DNA of 64,000 nt, taken from contig JAHDWK010000003.1 in assembly GCA_023382655.1 (NCBI GenBank), positions 124,001-188,000 of the forward strand, read 5' to 3'. The notes under the pieces are model-generated. The model saw only the letters and a list, made by a program, of their open reading frames with translations, was not told where the DNA came from and did no database searches. Shown here in pieces: positions 49,271 through 57,037 of the stretch (position 1 is its first letter; every line of letters starts with the position of its first letter). Source of the stretch: Anaerolineae bacterium. Its GTDB lineage: Bacteria > Chloroflexota > Anaerolineae > Promineifilales > Promineifilaceae. A program made the translations under genes and the position numbers.

Positions 49271-51049
49271 ATGACAAGTAAACTCGATTTTCTGAAAAAT
49301 CATCCCCTTTTCAAGAAGATAGACCTGGAAGATTTAGCGGAACTGGCCGCCCTGGTACAGGAGTATGAGTACCGCGATGGCACGGTGGTTGCCTATCAAC
49401 GTGACGCCGCCGATAGTCTGTTTATGCTCAAAAGTGGCCGGCTCTATGCCAAAACGGTGGAGCGTGGCATTGTTACCCACAGCCGCCATTATTTGCCCGG
49501 CGACTATTTTGGAGTGGAGTGGCTTTTTGCCCCCAGTGTGCAACCAGCTACGATTCAGGCCAGGGCACATGATGATCGCCCGGTACGATTGCTGGTATTG
49601 CGCAGCCGCGACTTTTTACCCTTTCTCAGCGTTAATCATGATGTTATAGATGATCTGGAACCGGTATATGATGCCACCGATACGCAGGTAGCCGGTTTCC
49701 CGGAGGAGCAATATGCTGAGGCGTTGAAGATGAAGGCGAAGCGAGATCGGCGCAGTAACACAATGAAGATATTACCCGATGAGTTGATCGAGTTTCTGGC
49801 GCGGCGAAGTGGTTGGTATTTGTTTGTACGGTTGATACCAGTCTTTTTGGGTTTGCTGCTGGTGATGGTATTGCCATTTGCCTTCCTTACCAGTCAACCA
49901 CCGGGGTCATTCTTATACAATATGCAATTTTGGTGTCCGGGGGTGTTGTCGCTTTTTTTTGTGGTCTGGGGGCTTTTTCGCCTGTTTGATTGGACGAATG
50001 ATTATTTTATTGTGACAAACCGGCGGGTCATTCACCGGGAGTTTAACCTGCGCGCCTTTCGCGTGGATATAAAAATAGCGCGTATAGATCAAATTCAGAG
50101 CGTAACGGTATTGAAACCATCATTGATTGCTAATTTGTTTAATTTTGGCACGGTTAAGCTAACGACGGCGTCGCAGTATGGGGTGATTTTATTTGACAAT
50201 ATCGGCCAGCCAAAGCAAGTGTCCCAGATATTGGAGCGATTGACGAAGCGGGTGAGTACGCTGGATTCCAGCCGAGAACAGACGTTGGTGCGCCAATCTA
50301 TTGAGACGTATTTTGGGTTTACGCAGTCGTATGAGTTGGTGGGAGAAGAAGTTGATAGCACGGCCGTTTCTGAATCAGATAATCCTGGCTGTTTGGGTAG
50401 TATTATGAATCGGTACCGGTGGCGCATAGAAGAAGATGGCATGATTATCTACCACAAACATTTTTTGGTGGCGCTGGCGGCCATGGCCTGGCCACTGCTG
50501 ATTGGCGGTGTTATTACGGTACTGGGTTATCTGGCTGTTCGTTTTGATTTGGTGACCTGGCAGTTGGGGGGCGGGGTCTTGTCGCCGATTTATTTTTTAC
50601 TGTTCTTGTGGCTGGTTTGGGATTTGGAAGACTGGCGCAATGATTTGTATCAGTTAGACGGCCGTTTTATTGTGGATATTGACCGGACGCCATTTGGTTT
50701 TGGCGAGAGCCGGAAACAGGCCCAGTTGCAAAATATCCAAAATGTGAAAGCGTATACCCCTGGTCTGATTCACACGATTTTTAATTATGGTTTTGTGGAA
50801 GTGGAAACGGCCGGGGTAGACAGTAACATTGTGTTTGAGCATGTACCCTTTCCGGGGGTAGTGCAGAGTGATATTTTCCAACAGATCGAAGAGTTAAAAC
50901 AGCGGCAGCGCGAAGCTGAGGAGACCCGCCGTCACAAATCTTTTGCGGTGCTGTTGGATGTATACAAACAGGAGGAGGAGCAGGGACGTATGCCGCGCCG
51001 CACCCCGCCACCGTTGAGTTGGGAGGATGAGGGGGAAGAAGGCGATTGA
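49271..51049 (+). CDS. Cyclic nucleotide-binding domain plus two bacterial PH membrane domains
   Basis: 592 residues. Residues 5-120 are a cNMP-binding-like domain (KNHPLFKKIDLEDLAELAALVQEYEYRDGTVVAYQRDAADSLFML..., PGDYFGVEWLF). Two transmembrane pairs (about 175-230 and 395-445) are each followed by a bPH2-type domain: NDYFIVTNRRVIHREFNLRAFRVDIKIARIDQIQSV and DLYQLDGRFIVDIDRTPFGFGESRKQAQLQNIQNV. The C-terminus is a charged coiled coil. The layout suggests a membrane protein gated by a cytosolic nucleotide or by protein contact. I do not know a characterised homologue. Confidence 0.82.
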   Translation: MTSKLDFLKNHPLFKKIDLEDLAELAALVQEYEYRDGTVVAYQRDAADSLFMLKSGRLYAKTVERGIVTHSRHYLPGDYFGVEWLFAPSVQPATIQARAHDDRPVRLLVLRSRDFLPFLSVNHDVIDDLEPVYDATDTQVAGFPEEQYAEALKMKAKRDRRSNTMKILPDELIEFLARRSGWYLFVRLIPVFLGLLLVMVLPFAFLTSQPPGSFLYNMQFWCPGVLSLFFVVWGLFRLFDWTNDYFIVTNRRVIHREFNLRAFRVDIKIARIDQIQSVTVLKPSLIANLFNFGTVKLTTASQYGVILFDNIGQPKQVSQILERLTKRVSTLDSSREQTLVRQSIETYFGFTQSYELVGEEVDSTAVSESDNPGCLGSIMNRYRWRIEEDGMIIYHKHFLVALAAMAWPLLIGGVITVLGYLAVRFDLVTWQLGGGVLSPIYFLLFLWLVWDLEDWRNDLYQLDGRFIVDIDRTPFGFGESRKQAQLQNIQNVKAYTPGLIHTIFNYGFVEVETAGVDSNIVFEHVPFPGVVQSDIFQQIEELKQRQREAEETRRHKSFAVLLDVYKQEEEQGRMPRRTPPPLSWEDEGEEGD

Positions 51050-51082
51050 GAGATTGGCGAATTAACTGATCTCTCAATCTTT
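51042..51082. repeat. GATTGAGAGATT hairpin between converging genes
   Basis: GATTGAGAGATTGGCGAATTAACTGATCTCTCAATC with T-run CTTTTTG after it. It carries the stop codon of the cNMP/PH gene (51047-51049) and could terminate it. Confidence 0.8.
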
Positions 51083-51085
51083 TTG

Positions 51086-53647
51086 CTATTTGACGACCAC
51101 CTGCCCCAAAATGAACCGGTCGCCGTTGAGATTCCCCTGTTTGTCTGAGAGGTGCAGGCGACGGCCGTTTACCATTTCATACAGTCCTACTTCAATCCAA
51201 TAATTGCCGGGTGGCAGTTCCGGGGGGATAACCAGCCGATAGGGGTCCAGCATTTGTTGGCCGGGCAGCCATTTGGGAATCCACAAATGGGTGGGTGCGG
51301 AGCCGCCGAGTGGGGTGTAATCTAGCGCCACATGGGGCACATTGTTGCCGTCAATGAGATGCACAAAGACGGTATAGCTTTCTTCGGCCTGTGCCAAACT
51401 TTCCCATTCCAAAATGAGGTGGATGACATCGCCGGGTTGGGTGGTGATGGGGTCTGACCAGGGAGCGGAGGTGGTACGGCCGTTGGCCCATGCCCTGGCG
51501 CTTACCAATCCCACCCGCTGCCGGAAGTTTGCCAGCAAATCATTTGTTTCGGGCGGATCGTTTGCTGGTGTTATTGTCAGATTACCCACTTCCAGTTGGG
51601 ACGGGTACTCCTCATCCTGGCTGAGATTTTTCAGGCTGACTGTTATTGGATAATCGCCACCGGGCAAATCATGGGGCAGGGCAAAGTCGAACCGCTCCAC
51701 GATCACTTCACCCACCCACCAGGCGGGGGTGATGAGATGGCTGTCGGTGGTGAATTCGTAGCGAATGGCGTTTGCGCCTTCCCCCACTTCTACGACCGGT
51801 ACGTAATAATCGGCTGTGCCCTGGGGGGCGCGCATGGCCAGGGTGAGGGGCACAAAATCGCCGGCGGTTGTGGTTTCCGGCAGCAAATAGCCCACTATCT
51901 CCACCTCTCCCCCCGTCAGAGAAGCTGAAGTCAATTCAGGTGGTATCGTTTCATCGCCCGGGTCGAGGACCTGGTAAAAGGGGCCAGACGGCCGTAGCCG
52001 AAATTCTAATCCGGCAATGGCGTTAGGGCGGAAATTACTCAGGTAAACGGGACCGCCCCCCAGATAATTAAAAATCGCGTCCAGCCAGGGGTTGGCGCCG
52101 CCGGTGGAGATGAATTCGGGGCGCACGTCGGTGGCGTTCGGCCAACGGCCGTCTACCCATTGTGCATACCACAACGGCGTCATATGCTCCCAATCATTCA
52201 GCAGCACTGCCCCTTCCCCGTGCCCGGCAAACTGGTCAAACACTGCATTTACATAACGCTGCGCCTCATCATAATTCCGCAGCGAAACGCGCGGCGCATT
52301 CCGAGCCAGCTGATAAACCGGTCCCATCAGAAAGAAAAAACCAACGAGCAACATCACCCCCACTTTCTTCCCTTTGCCCTCTTTGCTTCTTTGCGCCTTT
52401 GCGTCAAAAACCACCCCCAGCCCAAACAACCCAATCCCCGCCCACAACCCGACCACCGCAAATGGCCCAATCAGGTAGGCCATGATGTCCTGCGCCCGCA
52501 GGCTGATGACAAAGGCATAGGTGCCCAGAGCGGGCAAGGTGTATAAGATGATAAGGTGAAGGGGCGATGAGGTGATGCGTGATGCGTGATGCGTGATACG
52601 TGACACCCACAATAGCCAGCCAAAACCGCAAAGCGCCAGCAGGATGGTGGGCAGGGTGTATTGCAGGCGGAGCAGTGTCCAGAAGACAAGCTGGCGGTGA
52701 GGCAGTTCGGCCAGGGGGAAGGTGGGCAGGCTTTCCGTCAGGCCGCGCGCCAGTACGTGGGCCAGGAAGCCGTCCAGGGTGTTCATGGTGATGGGGCCAA
52801 ATCCGGGGTTCATGGGGCTGCGGATGGGGAAATAGAGCCAGACCACCAGTCCCAACAGGGCAAAGGCGAGCATTTTGAGCAGCGTTTTCCAGTCCCGCAG
52901 GATGGACGGCCGTACCACCAATATAAACAGCGCATACCCCACAAAGCCAAACACGGTCAGCGGGTGGTGGGTAATACCCAGCCCGGCAGAGAGGCAGAAG
53001 ATGTAGAGCCACTTGTTTGACCAGGTGACATGGTGAAGAGGTGACATGGTGACACGTAACTCAGTCACCTTGTCACCTTGCCACGTTATCACCTTGTCAT
53101 GGGAAGCGGCCCACCACTTGGTCAGGAAATACAGGTTTGCCAGCAGGAAAGCGGCGGTGATGATGTGAGGGTTGGCGTGGATGGAATGCTGCCAGTGGTT
53201 CACGGCCGTGCCCACGGACAGCCCGGCGAATAAAGCGGCCATCATGCTGAGACCTGACAGGTTTGAGAAACCTGTCAGGTCTGGTCTGCTGGTGGCGGTG
53301 TGAACTGTGCCAAACACAAACAGGCAGGCCAATGTTCCGGCTATGGCCGCCAGCAGGTGCATTCGCCAGGCAATGCTACCAAAGGGGACAATGGTCTGGA
53401 TGACTTTGCCCAACAGGGTAGTGAACGCATAACCGGGTGGGTGGGCAATACCCAAAATGTGGGCGACAAAGGTGTATTCGGTCGGATCGCCAAAGACGGG
53501 TGTTTGCGCCAGAGTAAACAGGTAACTGAAGAAAACGATCAATAGAAGTAAGAGCATAGCCAGGCGGTGATCCGCGAAGGATACAGAGAAATGTGAAGGT
53601 TTTCCCGTTTGTGAAATCTGGGGATCATTTTCCAAGGAGTTGGTCAT
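51086..53647 (-). CDS. DUF2723 GT-C membrane protein with four repeat insertions
   Basis: 853 residues. The start matches DUF2723: LFTLAQTPVFGDPTEYTFVAHILGIAHPPGYAFTTLLGKVIQTIVPFGSIAWRMHLLAAIAGTLA, with many transmembrane helices to about residue 440. The C-terminal half is extracytoplasmic with repeated beta modules. DUF2723 proteins resemble protein O-mannosyltransferases. Four stretches are translated repeats: RPDLTGFSNLSGLS, WQGDKVTELRVTMSPLHHVT, VSRITHHASRIT and FDAKAQRSKEGKGKK. ATG 53647 is preferred; it overlaps the glycosyltransferase gene by 23 bases. Confidence 0.87.
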   Translation of the reverse strand: MTNSLENDPQISQTGKPSHFSVSFADHRLAMLLLLLIVFFSYLFTLAQTPVFGDPTEYTFVAHILGIAHPPGYAFTTLLGKVIQTIVPFGSIAWRMHLLAAIAGTLACLFVFGTVHTATSRPDLTGFSNLSGLSMMAALFAGLSVGTAVNHWQHSIHANPHIITAAFLLANLYFLTKWWAASHDKVITWQGDKVTELRVTMSPLHHVTWSNKWLYIFCLSAGLGITHHPLTVFGFVGYALFILVVRPSILRDWKTLLKMLAFALLGLVVWLYFPIRSPMNPGFGPITMNTLDGFLAHVLARGLTESLPTFPLAELPHRQLVFWTLLRLQYTLPTILLALCGFGWLLWVSRITHHASRITSSPLHLIILYTLPALGTYAFVISLRAQDIMAYLIGPFAVVGLWAGIGLFGLGVVFDAKAQRSKEGKGKKVGVMLLVGFFFLMGPVYQLARNAPRVSLRNYDEAQRYVNAVFDQFAGHGEGAVLLNDWEHMTPLWYAQWVDGRWPNATDVRPEFISTGGANPWLDAIFNYLGGGPVYLSNFRPNAIAGLEFRLRPSGPFYQVLDPGDETIPPELTSASLTGGEVEIVGYLLPETTTAGDFVPLTLAMRAPQGTADYYVPVVEVGEGANAIRYEFTTDSHLITPAWWVGEVIVERFDFALPHDLPGGDYPITVSLKNLSQDEEYPSQLEVGNLTITPANDPPETNDLLANFRQRVGLVSARAWANGRTTSAPWSDPITTQPGDVIHLILEWESLAQAEESYTVFVHLIDGNNVPHVALDYTPLGGSAPTHLWIPKWLPGQQMLDPYRLVIPPELPPGNYWIEVGLYEMVNGRRLHLSDKQGNLNGDRFILGQVVVK
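52371..52410. repeat. In-frame CTTTGCG word repeat
   Basis: TTCCCTTTGCCCTCTTTGC then TTCTTTGCGCCTTTGCGTC: iterated (C)TTTGC(G) words, translated as FDAKAQRSKEGKGKK. The words match those of 10698-10782. Confidence 0.75.
52568..52606. repeat. In-frame GTGATGCGTGATGC tandem repeat
   Basis: Four tandem near-copies of GTGATGC, the last as GTGATACGTGAC, translated as VSRITHHASRIT. Same word as 54753-54826. Confidence 0.85.
53023..53100. repeat. In-frame GGTGACATGGTGA / TCACCTTGTCACC inverted word repeat
   Basis: GGTGACATGGTGAAGAGGTG and further copies (53024-53055) face TCACCTTGTCACCTTGCC and CACCTTGTCATG (53065-53100). In frame in the DUF2723 gene, between membrane helices. Confidence 0.8.
53250..53282. 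repeat. In-frame AGACCTGACAGGTTT palindrome
   Basis: Perfect 15-base arms around GAG, 33 bases or 11 codons, in frame. Identical arms to the intergenic copy 3408-3470. Confidence 0.95.
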
Positions 53648-54749
53648 AAATGGCAACCGTTTCCTGAGCGGCACGCGCCCAGCTAAATTGGGCAGCCTGG
53701 GCAAGCCCCAGTTGTTGGCGGTGGTGATATTCGTCTTTGTCGGTGAGCAGGTGGTGGATGACGGCCGTCATCTCCGCCACATTTTCCGGGTCAAAATACG
53801 CGGCGGCCACGCCGCCAACTTCCGGGTGGCTGCTGGTACGGCTGGCGGCTACTACCTGCCCGCATGCCATATTTTCCAAAATGGGCAGGCCAAACCCTTC
53901 ATACAAACTGGGCTGCACAGCCAGGTCAGCGGCGGCTAAAATGGCGGGCAAATCTTCATCGGGAATCCAGCCGAGGATGTGTACGGCCGTTTGCAGTCCA
54001 TCGCGTTCAATTTTGGCGAAAAAGTCATCATACAGCCACCCTTTGCCCCCGACCAGGACGAGGGATAAGTTGGGGTGGGTCTGGCGGAGGGTACGGAGCG
54101 CATCGAGCAGGCGGTTGAGATTTTTCCGCGGCTCAATGGTACTCAGGTGTACAAGGAACCTTTCAGGTAACTGGTATGTCTGTTTGATGTGGGCGACCCT
54201 GGTCGGGGGCGAGGGTTTGAACAGGGAAGAGGGCGCCTCATACACAACATGAATTTTAGCCGGGTCAATGCCATATTGTTTGACGATATCTAGCTTTGTG
54301 GCCTGCGAAACGGCAATGATGGCGTTGGCGCGGCGGCAGTAAAGCGGCATTGCCAGATTCAGATACCAGTGGTTGAGCTTTTTGTGATAGATGGGGAACA
54401 GTTTATAGATGAGATCGTGCACGGTGAGGACGGTGGGAATACCCTGCAAGGGTAGCAGCAAATGTTCGGTGCTGTGGAACAGCCGGGCATCGGGTACCAA
54501 CCGATTAAAGCCGACGTGCGCCCAATGCCCGGTAAGGACGGCCGCCCGCCACGGTTTGTAGCCATACTGGATGATGCGCTGTGGAATATGGGGCGGTAAA
54601 GCGGGAGGGTAACGGCCGTCCTTGCCCTGATTGTAAAAGAGAGCGAAGCGATCTGGTTGGGTTTGGATGAGGGCAGCCGCCAGTGATTCACTGTAGCGCC
54701 CCAACCCGGTCTTGCTGTGGACGGCGGCGGAGATGTCTATGTAATCCAT
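53625..54749 (-). CDS. Glycosyltransferase family 4 protein
   Basis: 374 residues, GT-B fold. Begins MDYIDISAAVHSKTGLGRYSESLAAAL; donor domain with FLVHLSTIEPRKNLNRLLDAL, LVLVGGKGWLYDDFF, ILGWIPDEDLPAILAAADLAVQPSLYEGFGLPILENMACG (E-x7-E). ATG 54749 is preferred; an upstream in-frame start at 54785 would add MRITHHASRITQ, which is only translated GTGATGC repeat. It lies between an epimerase gene and the DUF2723 gene on the same strand; together they suit surface glycan synthesis. Confidence 0.92.
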   Translation of the reverse strand: MDYIDISAAVHSKTGLGRYSESLAAALIQTQPDRFALFYNQGKDGRYPPALPPHIPQRIIQYGYKPWRAAVLTGHWAHVGFNRLVPDARLFHSTEHLLLPLQGIPTVLTVHDLIYKLFPIYHKKLNHWYLNLAMPLYCRRANAIIAVSQATKLDIVKQYGIDPAKIHVVYEAPSSLFKPSPPTRVAHIKQTYQLPERFLVHLSTIEPRKNLNRLLDALRTLRQTHPNLSLVLVGGKGWLYDDFFAKIERDGLQTAVHILGWIPDEDLPAILAAADLAVQPSLYEGFGLPILENMACGQVVAASRTSSHPEVGGVAAAYFDPENVAEMTAVIHHLLTDKDEYHHRQQLGLAQAAQFSWARAAQETVAIYDQLLGK

Positions 54750-54752
54750 TTG

Positions 54753-54826
54753 GGTGATGCGTGATGCGTGATGCGTGATGCGCAATCGGTTTTTGTCTCA
54801 CGCATCACGTGTCACGCATCACGGGT
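54753..54826. repeat. GTGATGCGTGATGC word repeat with inverted copies, supplies a stop codon
   Basis: GGGTGATGCGTGATGCGTG and two more copies face CACGCATCACGTGTCACGC and CATCACGG across GCAATCGGTTTTTG. The TGA stop of the epimerase gene (54819-54821) is one of the repeated TGA triplets. Confidence 0.9.
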
Positions 54827-55769
54827 TTTTTGCCCACCAATCCATTGACCAGGCGACGGCTCTGGCAATGCCTTCGCGCAGAGCGGTCTGTGGGGTGTAA
54901 TCCAGCAGAGCGCGGGCTTTGCCGACGTTGGCGACGTAATGGGTCACTTCACCCACGCGGGGGGGTTCGATGGTCATGTGGGGTGTCTGGCCCAATTCTG
55001 CGCCGATGAAGCGGGCCATATCTACCAGGCTGTTGCCCTGCCCGTAGGCCAGGTTGATGGTGTGGTTGGCAATTTGCCCATTGACTAATCGCTCTATTCC
55101 CCGGTAGACGCCGCTGACACAGTCGTCTATGTAGGTGAAGTCCAACACCTTGTCTTCGCCATAAACGGTGATGGGACGGCCGTGATGGATTTCGCGGATG
55201 AAGTAGGGGATGACGCGCAACATACGCTCGATGTCGTTGTCGTAACGGCCGTAGACATTGCTAAAGCGAAAAACCAGGTATTTCAGCCCGTAACATTGGG
55301 CGTAGGAGTAGATGAGCGCCTCGCCAGAGATTTTGCTGGCAGAATAAGGGCTTTCGGTGAAGGCAAAGTCGGCATAGGATTCTTCGGTGATGTAGCGGTG
55401 GATATCGCCATACACTTCCCGCGAGCTGCTGAAGATGATGGGGATGTTGTGATGGCGGCAAAATTCCAACACGTTGAACGTCATGGTCATATTTTCCAAA
55501 GCGCGGTGGGGTTGTTGTACCAGTTCATGCACTTTGGCATGGGCGGCAAAGTGGACAACGGCGTCCAGATTGGGTGGGTATTCCACGTTGCCAATGCCTT
55601 TGTCAAAGTCGCGGTAAGGGGCGCTGAGGTCTTGTAACAGGGTTTCTAAATCGTGCGTCCAGGTGTTCGGGCGTTTGTCTATGCCAAAAACGTAATGTCC
55701 CTGATTTTGCAGGTATAGGCCCAGGTTGGTGCCAATTTGCCCGCTGGAGCCGGTGATCAAAATGCGCAT
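54819..55769 (-). CDS. NAD-dependent epimerase/dehydratase (extended SDR)
   Basis: 316 residues. Rossmann motif MRILITGSSGQIGTNLGLYL, the active-site triad segments IFSSSREVYGD and SPYSASKISGEALI (YxxxK), FSNVYGRYDN and LDFTYIDDCVSGVYRGIERL. It probably epimerises or dehydrates a nucleotide sugar for the glycan genes downstream (GT4 and DUF2723). Its last residues KNP and stop fall at the edge of a GTGATGC repeat. Which sugar is used cannot be told. Confidence 0.93.
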   Translation of the reverse strand: MRILITGSSGQIGTNLGLYLQNQGHYVFGIDKRPNTWTHDLETLLQDLSAPYRDFDKGIGNVEYPPNLDAVVHFAAHAKVHELVQQPHRALENMTMTFNVLEFCRHHNIPIIFSSSREVYGDIHRYITEESYADFAFTESPYSASKISGEALIYSYAQCYGLKYLVFRFSNVYGRYDNDIERMLRVIPYFIREIHHGRPITVYGEDKVLDFTYIDDCVSGVYRGIERLVNGQIANHTINLAYGQGNSLVDMARFIGAELGQTPHMTIEPPRVGEVTHYVANVGKARALLDYTPQTALREGIARAVAWSMDWWAKNP

Positions 55770-55792
55770 ATGCTTATCTCCTTCGTAAATAC

Positions 55793-55849
55793 GTTCGTGG
55801 TAGGCGATTCATCGCCTTCTGACGGCACTCAAGTGCCTACTACGCACGG
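55793..55849. repeat. GTAGGCGATTCATCGCC / GGCACTCAAGTGCC compound palindrome
   Basis: Two small hairpins inside a larger pair CGTGGTAGGC / GCCTACTACG, in the gap before the epimerase gene. Same design as 15399-15452. Confidence 0.8.
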
Positions 55850-55900
55850 TAATGTGGCATTGTAGAGCGGATTAAAGGAATGGACAAACGGGGAATTATG

Positions 55901-57037
55901 TCAACTGTTTGTTTGTACGCGGAGTTGGGTGGAGGAGATGTCCTGGCGGAAGAATTCGGCGGGTAATGGGCAAAAGAGGTGGCTGAACTGAGGGGGAATG
56001 GCGAGATCGTGCAGGTCGTGAAAGAGGCCATCATCCTCCAGGCGGCCGGCAACGAGGAAGGTGTTGCCCAGCGATTGAATTTCGGACAGGGCGGCGTGGA
56101 GGTTTTGGGAGCTATCCTGGTAGAAACGAGGTTGGAGGATGCGCACGGCCGTGTCATACCCCACCACAAAAAGAATACCGGGGTAAAGGCGAGCTTTTTC
56201 CAGAAAGGTGGGCGCCGCGCTGGCGAAGACGGGCCAGCGACCGGCAAATTGGGCCATGCGGTTGAGTAAGGTTTCGGGCGGCAGAGGGGGTTTGTCGGCG
56301 TTGACGGCCGTGCATTCAAACGCCACCGGTATACCCTGGTATTGTCCAGCCGCCTGGGCAAGTTGAATGTGCCCCTGGTGTAGTGGGTTGAATGCGCCGG
56401 AAAGGATGGCGGCAGGTGGCGTGGTGAGGATACGGCCGTTGGCGCTGATGCCAAAGTAAGCGATTTCCTGGTTAGAGAGTTGTTGGGCACACCGGGCAAA
56501 GTCCGTTTCGGTAGCTGTCAGGTTGTCAGCGAGGAACAAGTCTAGCGGTAAATGATCCGGCAGGGTTATGGCCTGCGCCATGCAGTTTAACATAAGATTG
56601 CTTATGAGTCGCTCTTCTTCTTCCCGGCTGCGTGCGCCTTTGTCCAGGTGGAGGTCATAAATAATCAGGTTTTCCGGCTGCCAGACGGCAATGTGGGCGT
56701 GGTGGTCACCACGTTTGGGGTAGTCGGTGGTGATGGTGGCGGTGCAGGCAAGCCCCAATGCGGCCGTGTCCGGAGCAAGCTGCCGGGCCCGGGCAAGCGC
56801 ACAACCAGAGAGGGCTACGGCCGTGTCCTGAGCCACATACTTTACCGGTGTGAAACCTAGAAAATCATCGAAAGCGGCGGCGCTGTAAGGGACAATGGCT
56901 TCCAGCAAGGTGCGGCTGGCCCCGGCTACCGCCAACAAATCCGCCAATGCCTGAGCGCCCGCGCCGGCTGTGACCAGAACAACCTGGCGTGGATTATTGT
57001 GAATGGCGGTAATCAGGCGTCGCGTCTGTTCATTCAT
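55901..57037 (-). CDS. CinA-like domain fused to nicotinate/nicotinamide nucleotide adenylyltransferase-like domain
   Basis: 378 residues. Residues 1-165 resemble the CinA/PncC C-terminal domain (VVLVTAGAGAQALADLLAVAGASRTLLEAIVPYSAAAFDDFLG), but the usual catalytic Ser and T-G-x-A-G-P segments are replaced (TAGAGA; CTATITTDYPKRGDHH). Residues about 190-378 are a nucleotidylyltransferase: AILSGAFNPLHQGHIQLAQAAG with HxxH-type motif and the C-terminal ISSTQLR. A two-domain NAD-related or other nucleotide enzyme is likely. ATG 57037 overlaps the downstream end of the YhaM-like gene by 8 bases. Confidence 0.82.
   Translation of the reverse strand: MNEQTRRLITAIHNNPRQVVLVTAGAGAQALADLLAVAGASRTLLEAIVPYSAAAFDDFLGFTPVKYVAQDTAVALSGCALARARQLAPDTAALGLACTATITTDYPKRGDHHAHIAVWQPENLIIYDLHLDKGARSREEEERLISNLMLNCMAQAITLPDHLPLDLFLADNLTATETDFARCAQQLSNQEIAYFGISANGRILTTPPAAILSGAFNPLHQGHIQLAQAAGQYQGIPVAFECTAVNADKPPLPPETLLNRMAQFAGRWPVFASAAPTFLEKARLYPGILFVVGYDTAVRILQPRFYQDSSQNLHAALSEIQSLGNTFLVAGRLEDDGLFHDLHDLAIPPQFSHLFCPLPAEFFRQDISSTQLRVQTNS

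Noticed and set aside
52568..54826. CRISPR array
   Set aside because: The GTGATGC copies are 7 bases and directly adjacent without unique spacers; no cas genes are present.
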